Shown here one piece after another: positions 1 through 11,195 of a stretch of 64,000 nucleotides of DNA. Origin of the DNA: Stomorhina lunata (taxonomy: Eukaryota; Arthropoda; Insecta; Diptera; Rhiniidae); NCBI GenBank assembly GCA_933228675.1, contig OW121741.1:18589510-18653509 (forward strand), read 5' to 3'. The notes under the pieces were generated by a model. The model saw only the letters and a program-made list of their open reading frames with translations. It did no database searches and was not told where the DNA came from. Numbering within the stretch: the stretch's first letter is position 1; each line of letters begins with the position of its first letter. Position numbers and translations under genes: made by a program.

Positions 1-2332
1 ACTAGAACTGAACTAGAACTGAACTAGAACTGAACTAGAACTGAACTAGAACTGAACTAGAACTGAACTAGAACTGAACTAGAACTGAACTAGAACTGAA
101 CTAGAACTGAACTAGAACTGAACTAGAACTGAACTAGAACTGAACTAGAACTGAACTAGAACTGAACTAGAACTGAACTAGAACTGAACTAGAACTGAAC
201 TAGAACTGAACTAGAACTGAACTAGAACTGAACTAGAACTGAACTAGAACTGAACTAGAACTGAACTAGAACTGAACTAGAACTGAACTAGAACTGAACT
301 AGAACTGAACTAGAACTGAACTAGAACTGAACTAGAACTGAACTAGAACTGAACTAGAACTGAACTAGAACTGAACTAGAACTGAACTAGAACTGAACTA
401 GAACTGAACTAGAACTGAACTAGAACTGAACTAGAACTGAACTAGAACTGAACTAGAACTGAACTAGAACTGAACTAGAACTGAACTAGAACTGAACTAG
501 AACTGAACTAGAACTGAACTAGAACTGAACTAGAACTGAACTAGAACTGAACTAGAACTGAACTAGAACTGAACTAGAACTGAACTAGAACTGAACTAGA
601 ACTGAACTAGAACTGAACTAGAACTGAACTAGAACTGAACTAGAACTGAACTAGAACTGAACTAGAACTGAACTAGAACTGAACTAGAACTGAACTAGAA
701 CTGAACTAGAACTGAACTAGAACTGAACTAGAACTGAACTAGAACTGAACTAGAACTGAACTAGAACTGAACTAGAACTGAACTAGAACTGAACTAGAAC
801 TGAACTAGAACTGAACTAGAACTGAACTAGAACTGAACTAGAACTGAACTAGAACTGAACTAGAACTGAACTAGAACTGAACTAGAACTGAACTAGAACT
901 GAACTAGAACTGAACTAGAACTGAACTAGAACTGAACTAGAACTGAACTAGAACTGAACTAGAACTGAACTAGAACTGAACTAGAACTGAACTAGAACTG
1001 AACTAGAACTGAACTAGAACTGAACTAGAACTGAACTAGAACTGAACTAGAACTGAACTAGAACTGAACTAGAACTGAACTAGAACTGAACTAGAACTGA
1101 ACTAGAACTGAACTAGAACTGAACTAGAACTGAACTAGAACTGAACTAGAACTGAACTAGAACTGAACTAGAACTGAACTAGAACTGAACTAGAACTGAA
1201 CTAGAACTGAACTAGAACTGAACTAGAACTGAACTAGAACTGAACTAGAACTGAACTAGAACTGAACTAGAACTGAACTAGAACTGAACTAGAACTGAAC
1301 TAGAACTGAACTAGAACTGAACTAGAACTGAACTAGAACTGAACTAGAACTGAACTAGAACTGAACTAGAACTGAACTAGAACTGAACTAGAACTGAACT
1401 AGAACTGAACTAGAACTGAACTAGAACTGAACTAGAACTGAACTAGAACTGAACTAGAACTGAACTAGAACTGAACTAGAACTGAACTAGAACTGAACTA
1501 GAACTGAACTAGAACTGAACTAGAACTGAACTAGAACTGAACTAGAACTGAACTAGAACTGAACTAGAACTGAACTAGAACTGAACTAGAACTGAACTAG
1601 AACTGAACTAGAACTGAACTAGAACTGAACTAGAACTGAACTAGAACTGAACTAGAACTGAACTAGAACTGAACTAGAACTGAACTAGAACTGAACTAGA
1701 ACTGAACTAGAACTGAACTAGAACTGAACTAGAACTGAACTAGAACTGAACTAGAACTGAACTAGAACTGAACTAGAACTGAACTAGAACTGAACTAGAA
1801 CTGAACTAGAACTGAACTAGAACTGAACTAGAACTGAACTAGAACTGAACTAGAACTGAACTAGAACTGAACTAGAACTGAACTAGAACTGAACTAGAAC
1901 TGAACTAGAACTGAACTAGAACTGAACTAGAACTGAACTAGAACTGAACTAGAACTGAACTAGAACTGAACTAGAACTGAACTAGAACTGAACTAGAACT
2001 GAACTAGAACTGAACTAGAACTGAACTAGAACTGAACTAGAACTGAACTAGAACTGAACTAGAACTGAACTAGAACTGAACTAGAACTGAACTAGAACTG
2101 AACTAGAACTGAACTAGAACTGAACTAGAACTGAACTAGAACTGAACTAGAACTGAACTAGAACTGAACTAGAACTGAACTAGAACTGAACTAGAACTGA
2201 ACTAGAACTGAACTAGAACTGAACTAGAACTGAACTAGAACTGAACTAGAACTGAACTAGAACTGAACTAGAACTGAACTAGAACTGAACTAGAATTGAA
2301 CAAGAATTGAACAAGAATTGAACTAGAACTGA
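1..2332 (+). repeat. 11-bp satellite array, unit AACTAGAACTG (forward)
   Basis: Head-to-tail copies of AACTAGAACTG run from the first base of the window, so the array is cut by the left edge. From 1 to about 2,294 (roughly 208 units) I see no substitution or length change. The last 40 bases decay (TAGAATTGAACAAGAATTGA) before unique sequence starts at about 2,333. It carries no open frame worth naming. An array of the reverse complement lies 1.1 kb to the right. I infer a simple satellite block recently homogenised by unequal exchange or amplification; collapse or over-polishing in assembly could also produce such uniformity. Confidence 0.98.
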
Positions 2333-3454
2333 ATCGGGATCCAAAGTATGACTTATGTTGAATCTGATCTGGGATATAAATTAGAACCTGATTGAAAATC
2401 TTAACAAGAACTGTCATTGATTGATTAATGTTTTCTTTAAAACACCTTTTCTTTAAGATCTAACAATTTTGTGCGAAATATCTATTACAGGTGTCAAATT
2501 CCTGCTAAGTAAACTTACGCAGGACAATAACACCACAATTAATTTTGTTAAATACGCCTCTTTCAAGGCTTTTGTACAAAATCTGAAACACTAAAATTTT
2601 TCATTAGAATTCCATACAAAAGTAGAAATTTTTGGAACAAAAAAACTATTTGCGCAACGTGAAACCAAATAAATGAAAAAAAGAAGGAAAAATCAGCAAA
2701 AACCTTGAAAAATAAATGATTTGAACTGAAAACTGAAAGGAAAATATAAAACAAAAGATAAAATTGAAAAAAGCGTCAGAAATGTGGAAAAAAGAAACTA
2801 CCTGAGAACAGGTCAAATTTGAAAGTAGTTTGAAATTTGTAAGAAATTTTAGGAACATTTTAAACTTATGAATTAAACTCATACAAAGTTTAAAAGGTCA
2901 GAATTCTTGTAGTATTTTAAATTTTCTTTTTCTCTTTCTTGGAGATCAAAGATAAACTAAAAGGTTGTTTCAAACTAAAAATTAGGGCCACCCAATTTGT
3001 TTTTTATTAATTTTTAAGACTATCTCTTCTTCGATCTTAATATTTTTCAAAATGTTTCTTTCGTAAAAAAGTGTCATCTCTAATTGTTATAGATTTTCAT
3101 TTCAATATTTTCTTTATTGTTTTCCCTCTTTTGTTAATCCTTTTTGTTTCGAACACGTTCCTGCTTCATTTTGGTTTTCCTACCTAAAATCTAGTTCATT
3201 ATTTAATTTGAAATACAATAGTTTTGAAATGTTTTGTTTTCAATTTCGAAAATCCTTTGTTTAATGAGTTCAAAAATACGAACTAATTTCATGCCGTGTT
3301 TGATAATTTATGTGTCTGCTTAAAATCTGCGGGACATGTGTGACTTTTTTTGTTTAGAGAATAAAAGGCTTGAAATTCAGAATTTTTAAGTAGGACGGAC
3401 CTAAAAACCTTTTTATTTCAAAAAAATTTTTTGGCACATGTTTCATTTAACTAA
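2333..3454. other. Non-repetitive AT-rich spacer between the inverted 11-bp arrays
   Basis: About 1.1 kb of AT-rich sequence of ordinary complexity. The overlapping reverse-strand open frames at 2,563-2,882 encode Phe/Ser-rich strings with no recognisable domain, which I judge to be chance. I see no transposon ends or RNA gene. It is the loop segment between two satellite arrays of opposite orientation. Confidence 0.6.
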
Positions 3455-4947
3455 ATCTAGTTCATTTACTAGATCAGCCTTAAGTTCAGTTCTTGCTTCA
3501 TTTCATGATTCAAGTTCAGTTCTAGTTCAGTTCTAGTTCAGTTCTAGTTCAGTTCTAGTTCAGTTCTAGTTCAGTTCTAGTTCAGTTCTAGTTCAGTTCT
3601 AGTTCAGTTCTAGTTCAGTTCTAGTTCTAGTTCAGTTCTAGTTCAGTTCTAGTTTAGTTCTAGTTCAGTTCTAGCTCAGTTCTAGTTCAGTTCTAGTTCA
3701 GTTCTAGTTCAGTTCTAGTTCAGTTCTAGTTCAGTTCTAGTTCAGTTCTAGTTCAGTTCTAGTTCAGTTCTAGTTCTAGTTCAGTTCTAGTTCAGTTCTA
3801 GTTCAGTTCTAGTTCAGTTCTAGTTCAGTTCTAGTTCAGTTCTAGTTCAGTTCTAGTTCAGTTCTAGTTCAGTTCTAGTTCAGTTCTAGTTCAGTTCTAG
3901 TTCAGTTCTAGTTCAGTTCTAGTTCAGTTCTAGTTCAGTTCTAGTTCAGTTCTAGTTCAGTTCTAGTTCAGTTCTAGTTCAGTTCTAGTTCAGTTCTAGT
4001 TCAGTTCTAGTTCAGTTCTAGTTCAGTTCTAGTTCAGTTCTAGTTCAGTTCTAGTTCAGTTCTAGTTCAGTTCTAGTTCAGTTCTAGTTCAGTTCTAGTT
4101 CAGTTCTAGTTCAGTTCTAGTTCAGTTCTAGTTCAGTTCTAGTTCAGTTCTAGTTCAGTTCTAGTTCAGTTCTAGTTCAGTTCTAGTTCAGTTCTAGTTC
4201 AGTTCTAGTTCAGTTCTAGTTCAGTTCTAGTTCAGTTCTAGTTCAGTTCTAGTTCAGTTCTAGTTCAGTTCTAGTTCAGTTCTAGTTCAGTTCTAGTTCA
4301 GTTCTAGTTCAGTTCTAGTTCAGTTCTAGTTCAGTTCTAGTTCAGTTCTAGTTCAGTTCTAGTTCAGTTCTAGTTCAGTTCTAGTTCAGTTCTAGTTCAG
4401 TTCTAGTTCAGTTCTAGTTCAGTTCTAGTTCAGTTCTAGTTCAGTTCTAGTTCAGTTCTAGTTCAGTTCTAGTTCAGTTCTAGTTCAGTTCTAGTTCAGT
4501 TCTAGTTCAGTTCTAGTTCAGTTCTAGTTCAGTTCTAGTTCAGTTCTAGTTCAGTTCTAGTTCAGTTCTAGTTCAGTTCTAGTTCAGTTCTAGTTCAGTT
4601 CTAGTTCAGTTCTAGTTCAGTTCTAGTTCAGTTCTAGTTCAGTTCTAGTTCAGTTCTAGTTCAGTTCTAGTTCAGTTCTAGTTCAGTTCTAGTTCAGTTC
4701 TAGTTCAGTTCTAGTTCAGTTCTAGTTCAGTTCTAGTTCAGTTCTAGTTCAGTTCTAGTTCAGTTCTAGTTCAGTTCTAGTTCAGTTCTAGTTCAGTTCT
4801 AGTTCAGTTCTAGTTCAGTTCTAGTTCAGTTCTAGTTCAGTTCTAGTTCAGTTCTAGTTCAGTTCTAGTTCAGTTCTAGTTCAGTTCTAGTTCAGTTCTA
4901 GTTCAGTTCTAGTTCAGTTCTAGTTCAGTTCTAGTTCAGTTCTAGTT
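3455..4947 (-). repeat. 11-bp satellite array, inverted copy (unit CAGTTCTAGTT)
   Basis: The unit is the exact reverse complement of the satellite at 1-2,332. The left edge is degenerate: 3,455-3,512 contains CTAAATCTAGTTCATTTA and GTTCTTGCTTCATTTCATGA, and shortened units (TTCTAGTTCTAGTTC) occur near 3,616 and 3,767. From about 3,780 to 4,947 the units are uniform, and the array stops abruptly against the 29-bp satellite. There are about 130 units. The decayed edge faces the spacer, as it does in the partner array. Confidence 0.97.
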
Positions 4948-5730
4948 GATCAAAATTTTGTCTTCTATAGAAAATTTTGTCTTCTTTAAAAAATTTTGCA
5001 AAATGTTGTCTTTTTTAAAAAATTTTTCAAAGTTTTGTCTTCTTTAGAAAATTTATAAAATTTTTGTCTTCTTTAGAAAATTTTGCAAAATTTTGTCTTC
5101 TTTAGAAAATTTATAAAATTTGTGTCTTCTTTAGAAAATTTTGCAAAATTTTGTCTTCTTTAGAAAATTTTACAAAATTTTCTCTTCTTTAGAAATTTTT
5201 TTAAAAATTTTCCTTCTTTAGAAATTTTTTAAAGTTTTTTCTTATTTAGAAAATTTTGTCTTCTTTTGAAATTTTTTAAAAATTTTTCTTTAACATTTTT
5301 TTTAAAGAGTTTTCTTCTTTAGAAAATTTTGCAAAATTTTGTCTTCTTCAGAAAATTTTCCAAAATTTTGTTTTCTTCAGAAAATTTTCCAAAATTTTGT
5401 CTTCTTTAGAAAATTTTGCAAAATTTCGTCTTCTTTAGAAAAGTCTTCTTTAGAAAATTTTGCAAAATTTCGTCTTCTTTAGAAAATTTTGTCTTTTTTA
5501 GAAAATTTTGCAAAATTTTGTCTTCTTTAGAAAATTTTGTTTTCTTTAGAAAATTTTGCAAAATTTTGTCTTCTTTAGAAAATTTTGCAAAATTTTGTCT
5601 TCTTTAGAAAATTTTGCAAAATTTTGTCTTCTTTAGAAAATTTTGCAAAATTTTGTCTTCTTTAGAAAATTTTGCAAAATTTTGTCTTCTTTAGAAAATT
5701 TTGCAAAATTTTGTCTTCTTGAGAATATCC
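4948..5730 (+). repeat. 29-bp satellite with AAAATTTTGCAAAATTTT dyad
   Basis: Units read TTTTGTCTTCTTTAGAAAA then TTTTGCAAAA, 29 bp in total. They are most regular from 5,400 to 5,730 and more variable to the left, where shortened and T-rich units occur. Each full unit carries the 18-bp perfect palindrome AAAATTTTGCAAAATTTT. The forward 63-codon open frame at 5,416-5,607 only translates the period and is not a gene. It abuts the 11-bp array on the left and a degenerate 12-bp repeat on the right. Confidence 0.93.
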
Positions 5731-6275
5731 AGTTCTTGATTCATTTCGGGATTTAGTTCTTGATTCATTTCTTTATTCAGTTTTTGATACATCTCTTGAT
5801 TCTGTTTTTAATTCAGTTCTGGATTCAATTCTAGATTTAGTTTTTGATGCAGTTCTTGATTTAGTTTTTGATTCATTTGGTGATTCATTTTTTGAGTCAG
5901 TTCTTGATTCAGTTCTTGATTCATTACTTGATTCATATCTAGTTCTGTTTCTAGAAAATTTTGCAAAATTTTGTCTTCTTTAGAAAAGTTTGCAAAATTT
6001 TGTTTAGTTTTAGTTTGAGCTCTTGATTAAGTTTTTATTCAGTTCTTGACTTAGTTCTTGATTCATTTCTTGATTCTGGTTTTGATTCATTTCTTGATTC
6101 AGTTTTTAATTCACTTCGTGTTTCAGTTCTAGATTTAGTTTTTGATGCAGTTCTTGATTTAGTTTTTGATTCATTTCTTGATTCATTTGTTGATTCATTT
6201 GTTGATTCATATCTTGACTCAGTTCTTGATTCAGTTCTTGATTCATTACTCGATTCGTAGCTAGTTCTGATTCTA
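5731..6275 (+). repeat. Degenerate 12-bp repeat, unit near TTGATTCAGTTC
   Basis: Many diverged copies of TTGATTCAGTTC / TTGATTCATTTC. A block beginning CTAGATTTAGTTTTTGATGC recurs at 5,831 and 6,129, and the closing block CTTGATTCATTAC recurs near 5,915 and 6,237, so a unit of about 300-320 bp has duplicated inside the array. The unit resembles the neighbouring 11-bp satellite with an extra base, and the old edge of that satellite (3,481-3,515) contains the same type of words. Confidence 0.85.
5950..6002 (+). repeat. Two units of the 29-bp satellite inside the 12-bp repeat
   Basis: CTAGAAAATTTTGCAAAATT, TTGTCTTCTTTAGAAAAG and a second TTTGCAAAATTTTG interrupt the 12-bp repeat. They match the array at 4,948-5,730. 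The order 29-bp, 12-bp, 29-bp, 12-bp indicates that a composite segment was duplicated. Confidence 0.85.
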
Positions 6276-6959
6276 AATAGTTGAGTTTTATCTTAGTTCT
6301 ATATAAAATTTCTTAGGAAACTCGAGCCATAAAATTATTTAGTTGATTATTTTCCAACTAAATTTTGTGCAAAAAATTAAGAATAAACAAATTTAATGCT
6401 TTCAACTAATTTCTAAAACAAATTTGAAAGCATAAAAAATTAAATAATTAAATTAAAAACTTTAACTAACTACTGGTAGTTTAAGTAGAACCACTTGTAA
6501 GGTAATGGAGCAAGTAGTAGCTAGAAAAGTAGCAGTTGTTCTTTATTCTTGTAAGAGTTTAACAGGAAATAACTATTTAATTAAACACTTCACACATTTC
6601 TTTATATATTTTTAATTTTCACTTGTAGTTACGAGTTTTTTTTATGACAAAATGTTTAAATAGGAAATTAAGGTCGTCTTTCCGTTCTATGGAAGCGTCA
6701 AAGAAAAAAAAATCTAACATTTAATATTTGCTGACCATATTAATAGGAAACTTAAACTAACTGGCCAGTCTTTTACTTCATTTAACAATAAAATACCATA
6801 AGAATTTTTGTAAATATTTAAATATTTGTGTCTAACATTTGTTTAACACTTTAATTTTAAGGTAATATGAGACTGTGGGTTTTATAATTTGTGGAAATAT
6901 TTAAATCTTATAGAAATTTCTTGAATTAGTCCTCAAAATTCTCTTAAAATGTATTAAAA
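6276..6959. other. Non-repetitive AT-rich sequence
   Basis: About 700 bp without a clear period. No open frame over 60 codons and no recognisable RNA or transposon feature. It grades on the right into the most diverged copy of the 785-bp repeat. Confidence 0.5.
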
Positions 6960-9900
6960 CTTTGGTTTCCATGAAAAAAATATATTATGCTTATTTTCTT
7001 CAAATAACGCTTATATTAAAACTTGATATAGATAAGTAAACTTTTTAAAGGTTTGAACCTGTCATATATACAAAATACACAATTTTTTAGCAATAAATTT
7101 GTTTGCATATTTTTGCATATAATAGCATATTTTAAGATTTTTAGGTAATGCGACTAAAAACTTTTCTAAATAAATTCTTTAAATAACTCTTAAAATGCTT
7201 TAAATATAATTTACCATGAAAAAATCATAAAAATCAAAATTTATAGGAAGAAAGTTATGGGAAGAAGAATAAGGGGAAGTAAATAGCCACTATTGACGCC
7301 CTATGCTCCACTGGGAGTCAAGGATAACAGGAGAATAGCCACTAACACGGATTTGTTGTAATAGTATGCGAATTTTCTTGATAGTGTGATCTACGGTCAA
7401 TTGACTACAATAGAACGAACATTATCCTTGACTATTTCAATGAGTGACTAAAAGCTTTTACTGCCCTTGGGAGCAGTTAAAAATGGTCATTTGAAAATTT
7501 ATGTTGTTATCCATAGCATTTGAGGGTATTTTTTAATTATTTCAATAATTTACAAAGTTGCATATTTCTGCATATTTTAGCATATTTCTTATTTTCCCCT
7601 TAAAGTCACTATCTAAAATGTCATGAAACCAATACCGTTATATTAATACTTGATATAGATAAGCAAAGCTTTCAAAGCTTTATTATCTATAATACGCAAA
7701 TTTTTGTTTGCATATTTTTGCATATAATAGCATATTTTAAGATTTTTATGTAATGGGACTAAAAAGTTTTCTAAAAACATTCTTTAATTAACTCTTAAAA
7801 TGCTTTAAATATAATTTAACATAAAAAAATCATATTTTGCTTATTTTGTTGAAAAAGTGGCTATATTAAAACTTAATTTGGCTTAGTATAACTCTTAGCG
7901 TTTTGTAACTGGCATATATACAAAATACACAAAACTTTAGCAAAAAATTAGTTTGCTTATTTTTGCATATAATAGCATATTTTTGGATTTTAATGTTATA
8001 AGATAAAAAAATCAATTATGTATTTATATAACCAGTTCTCAGGGGACAATCCCTAATAATGCTTTGTTCTATAATGGAACGAGGAAAAATGTTGTGGGAA
8101 GAAGAATAAGGGGAAGTCAATATCCACTAACACGGATTTGTTCTAATAGTATGCGAATTTTCTTAATGGTGCGATCTACTGGTCTATACCTTTATTATTC
8201 TTCACTATTTCAGTGACTGACCAAAAGCTTTTACTGTTCTTGGGATGAGTTAAAAATGGTCATTTGAAAATTTTTGTTGTTATCCATAGCATTTGAGGGT
8301 ATTTTGTAATTATTTCAATAATTTTCAAAGTTGCATATTTATGCATATTTTAGCATATTTCTTATTTTCCCCTTAAAGTCACTATCTAAAATGTCATGAA
8401 ACCAATACCGTTATATTAATACTTGATATAGATAAGTAAAGCTTTTAAAGCTTTATTATCTATAATACGCAAATTTTTGGCCATAAATTTGTTTGCATAT
8501 TTTTGCATATAATAGCATATTTTAAGATTTTTATGTAATGGGACTAAAAAGTTTTCTAAAAAAATTCTTTAATTAACTCTTAAAATGCTTTAAATATAAT
8601 TTAACATAAAAAAAATCATATTTTGCTTATTTTGTTGAAAAAGTGGCTATATTAAAACTTAATTTGGCTTAGTATAACTCTTAGCGTTCTGTAACTGGCA
8701 TATATGCAAAATACACAAAACTTTAGCAAAAAATTAGTTTGCTTATTTTTGCATATAATAGCATATTTTTGGATTTTAATGTTATAAGATAAAAAAACAA
8801 TTATGTATTTATATAACCAGTTCTCAGGGGACAATCCCTAATAATGCTTTGTTCTATAATGGAACGAGGAAAAATGTTGTGGGAAGGAGAATAAGGGGAA
8901 GTCAATATCCACTAACACGGATTTGTTCTAATAGTATGCGAATTTTCTTAATGGTGCGATCTACTGGTCTATACTTTTATTATTCTTCACTATTTCAGTG
9001 ACTGACCAAAAGCTTTTACTGTCCTTGGGATGAGTTAAAAATGGTCATTTGAAAATTTATGTTGTTATCCATAGCATTTGAGGGTATTTTGTAATTATTT
9101 CAATAATTTTCAAAGTTGCATATTTATGCATATTTTAGCATATTTCTTATTTTCCCCTTAAAGTCACTATCTAAAATGTCATGAAACCAATACCGTTATA
9201 TTAATACTTGATATAGATAAGTAAAGCTTTTAAAGCTTTATTATCTATAATACGCAAATTTTTGGCCATAAATTTGTTTGCATATTTTTGCATATAATAG
9301 CATATTTTAAGATTTTTATGCAATGGGACTAAAAAGTTTTCTAAAAAAATTCTTTAAATAACTCTTAAAATGCTTTAAATATAATTTAACATAAAAAAAA
9401 TCATATTTTTCTTATTTTGTTGAAAAAGTGGCTATATTAAAACTTAATTTGGCTTAGTATAACTCTTAGCGTTTTGTAACTGGCATATATGCAAAATACA
9501 CAAAACTTTAGCAAAAAATTAGTTTGCTTATTTTTGCATATAATAGCATATTTTTGGATTTTAATGTTATAAGATAAAAAATCAATTATGTATTTATATA
9601 ACCAGTTCTCAGGGGACAATCCCTAATAATGCTTTGTTCTATAATGGAACGAGGAAAAATGTTGTGGGAAGGAGAATAAGGGGAAGTCAATATCCACTAA
9701 CACATATTTATTCTAATAGCATGCGAATTTTCTTGATAGTGTGATCTACTGGTCTATACCTTTATTATTCTTCACTATTTCAGTGACTGACCAAAAGTTA
9801 TTACTGTCCTTGGGATGAGTTAAAAATGGTCATTTGAAAATTTATGTTGTTATCCATAGCATTTGAGGGTATTTTCTAATTATTTCAATAATTTTCAAAG

Positions 9901-9983
9901 TTGCATATTTATGCATATTTTAGCATATTTCTTATTTTCCCCTTAAAGTCACTATCTAAAATGTCATGAAACCAATACCGTTA
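6960..9983 (+). repeat. 785-bp tandem repeat, about 3.5 copies, with TGCATAT motifs
   Basis: The marker ACCAATACCGTTATATTAAT occurs at 7,628, 8,401 and 9,186, and a truncated form ends the array at 9,971-9,983. Spacings are 773, 785 and 785 bp. The leftmost copy (about 6,960-7,627) is shorter and more diverged and has its own segment around 7,300 (AGGATAACAGGAGAATAGCC). Each unit contains several TTTGCATATTTTTGCATAT / AATAGCATATTTT stretches, so it is internally half-duplicated. The two reverse-strand 60-codon frames at 8,652-8,834 and 9,437-9,619 are the same repeat segment seen twice, not genes. The words AATAAGGGGAAGT and GTGCGATCTAC are conserved between copies. Confidence 0.95.
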
Positions 9984-10420
9984 ACAATTTGTATCCTATA
10001 AAAATATTCCTTTGTTCTTGAACAAAATTCTTCTTTAATATTCAAGCAAAAAAATTAAATCTAGACAAAAAAATCCCCATACTTCTTCTGTAGGTATTTT
10101 TCCGTTCCATTTCTGTTACAAAAAAAAAAAAAAACAAAAAAACAATTTCCCTTTTTAGTCATTCCGCCTGCCATTAATTTCTTTGTTAAATTGTTAAATA
10201 TAAAACAATAACAATTTATAATTTTTGTATACAAAAGATCTCGAGATCTGTCAGTTAATAAAAAAGACTCTTCATTTAAAACAGTTTTAGTATCAGATTT
10301 TCTGAAAAAAAAGAAAAGCAGCAAAAAAATAAAAATTTACAATTATAGAGAATATTTAATTTAAGAGTAAAATACATGACCATTTAAGGAAACCCTAGAC
10401 GACTTCTTAACAAAGCGCTG
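9984..10420. other. AT-rich sequence between the 785-bp repeat and a foldback element
   Basis: About 440 bp. A reverse-strand 87-codon frame at 10,061-10,324 has poly-Phe runs from T-tracts and no recognisable domain. I see nothing else supportable. Confidence 0.5.
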
Positions 10421-10886
10421 CACAGTGGGATGAATTGGGTAAAGTTGAAATAAAATTTATTTTGAAAATCTTTGGTCTATTTGCCTTTTTCATATAAAGT
10501 AAAAATAAATTAAACATTTTTAATTCTAGACACAAACCATTGCAGTTAACAGAGAGATCTGTTATGTAGTTAACATAGCTCTGTAAAGTAAATGGAAATA
10601 ATTGTAAATTGGGTGTCAGGTTTTCTATATAAAACCTTACCAGCAAATTTTGGAAAAATCAGAATAATTCTAAAGAAATTTCTCTATTAAGTCCATGGAT
10701 TAAAAAAAACATCTTCCTCTACCACCCGTTATCTTATCTATCCCTCCACGTTGCCTTGACTACATAAAAAATAGCTCTGTTAACTGTAATGGTTTGTGTC
10801 TAGGGTTCAAGTTTCATATTTGTCATCAACACACACATTTTATTAAAAGAAAAACATGGTAAGCTTTTTCAACTCATCCCACTGTG
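10421..10886. mobile_element. Non-autonomous DNA element with CACAGTGGGATGA ends
   Basis: CACAGTGGGATGA at 10,421-10,433 is matched by its exact complement TCATCCCACTGTG at 10,874-10,886. The symmetry continues one or two bases out as TGCA on both sides, which could be a 4-bp target duplication or part of the inverted repeat. A second pair lies inside: TCTAGACACAAACCATTGC with CAGTTAACAGAG at 10,525-10,553, and its near-complement at 10,773-10,803. The middle has no transposase frame; the reverse 79-codon frame overlapping the left end is not recognised. This is a MITE or foldback element of about 466 bp. The terminal CACAGTG resembles Transib-type termini, but no 5-bp GC-rich target duplication is visible, so I leave the class open. 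Confidence 0.8.
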
Positions 10887-11013
10887 CAATCTTTACTAAA
10901 AGAAGTTAACTTAAAAAAATAATTATAAACTGTAATTCCAGTTAAATGTTTTATTTGTTTTCGTTTTAAAAAGATCTTTGTCAGGATCTTTTAAAAACAA
11001 AATGGTTTAAACG

Positions 11014-11195
11014 TTCAAAAACATGATTTTGGAATTGTTTTAAAAAGTTTTAAGCTCTTGAAAGGCAATGAATATTTATATTTCAATATTTTAATATGAA
11101 CATTAAGACATAAATATTAATATTGAAATATAAATATTCATTACCTTTCAAGATCTCGAAGCTTTTTAAAACGATTTCAAAATCATGTTTTTGAA
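11014..11195. repeat. 182-bp long inverted repeat (hairpin)
   Basis: The left arm starts TTCAAAAACATGATTTTGGA and runs through CTCTTGAAAGGCAATGAATA to TTTATATTTCAATATT. The right arm mirrors it: AATATTGAAATATAAATATT, then CATTACCTTTCAAGATCTCG, ending AAAATCATGTTTTTGAA. Arms are about 75 bp with a few mismatches around a spacer of about 30 bp. It could be a small MITE, or an inverted duplication made during repair. No clear target duplication is visible. Confidence 0.88.

Noticed and set aside
1..2332. Telomeric repeat at a contig end
   Set aside because: AACTAGAACTG is not a known telomeric unit. An inverted copy lies internally, and flies of this group lack simple telomerase-type repeats as far as I know.
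8652..9619. Two similar 60-codon frames suggesting a conserved small gene
   Set aside because: They are the same segment of two neighbouring 785-bp repeat copies. Their similarity is that of the repeat.
10421..10886. Recombination-signal pair of the V(D)J type
   Set aside because: CACAGTG is present at both ends but I see no nonamer at 12 or 23 bp. Transposon ends explain it.
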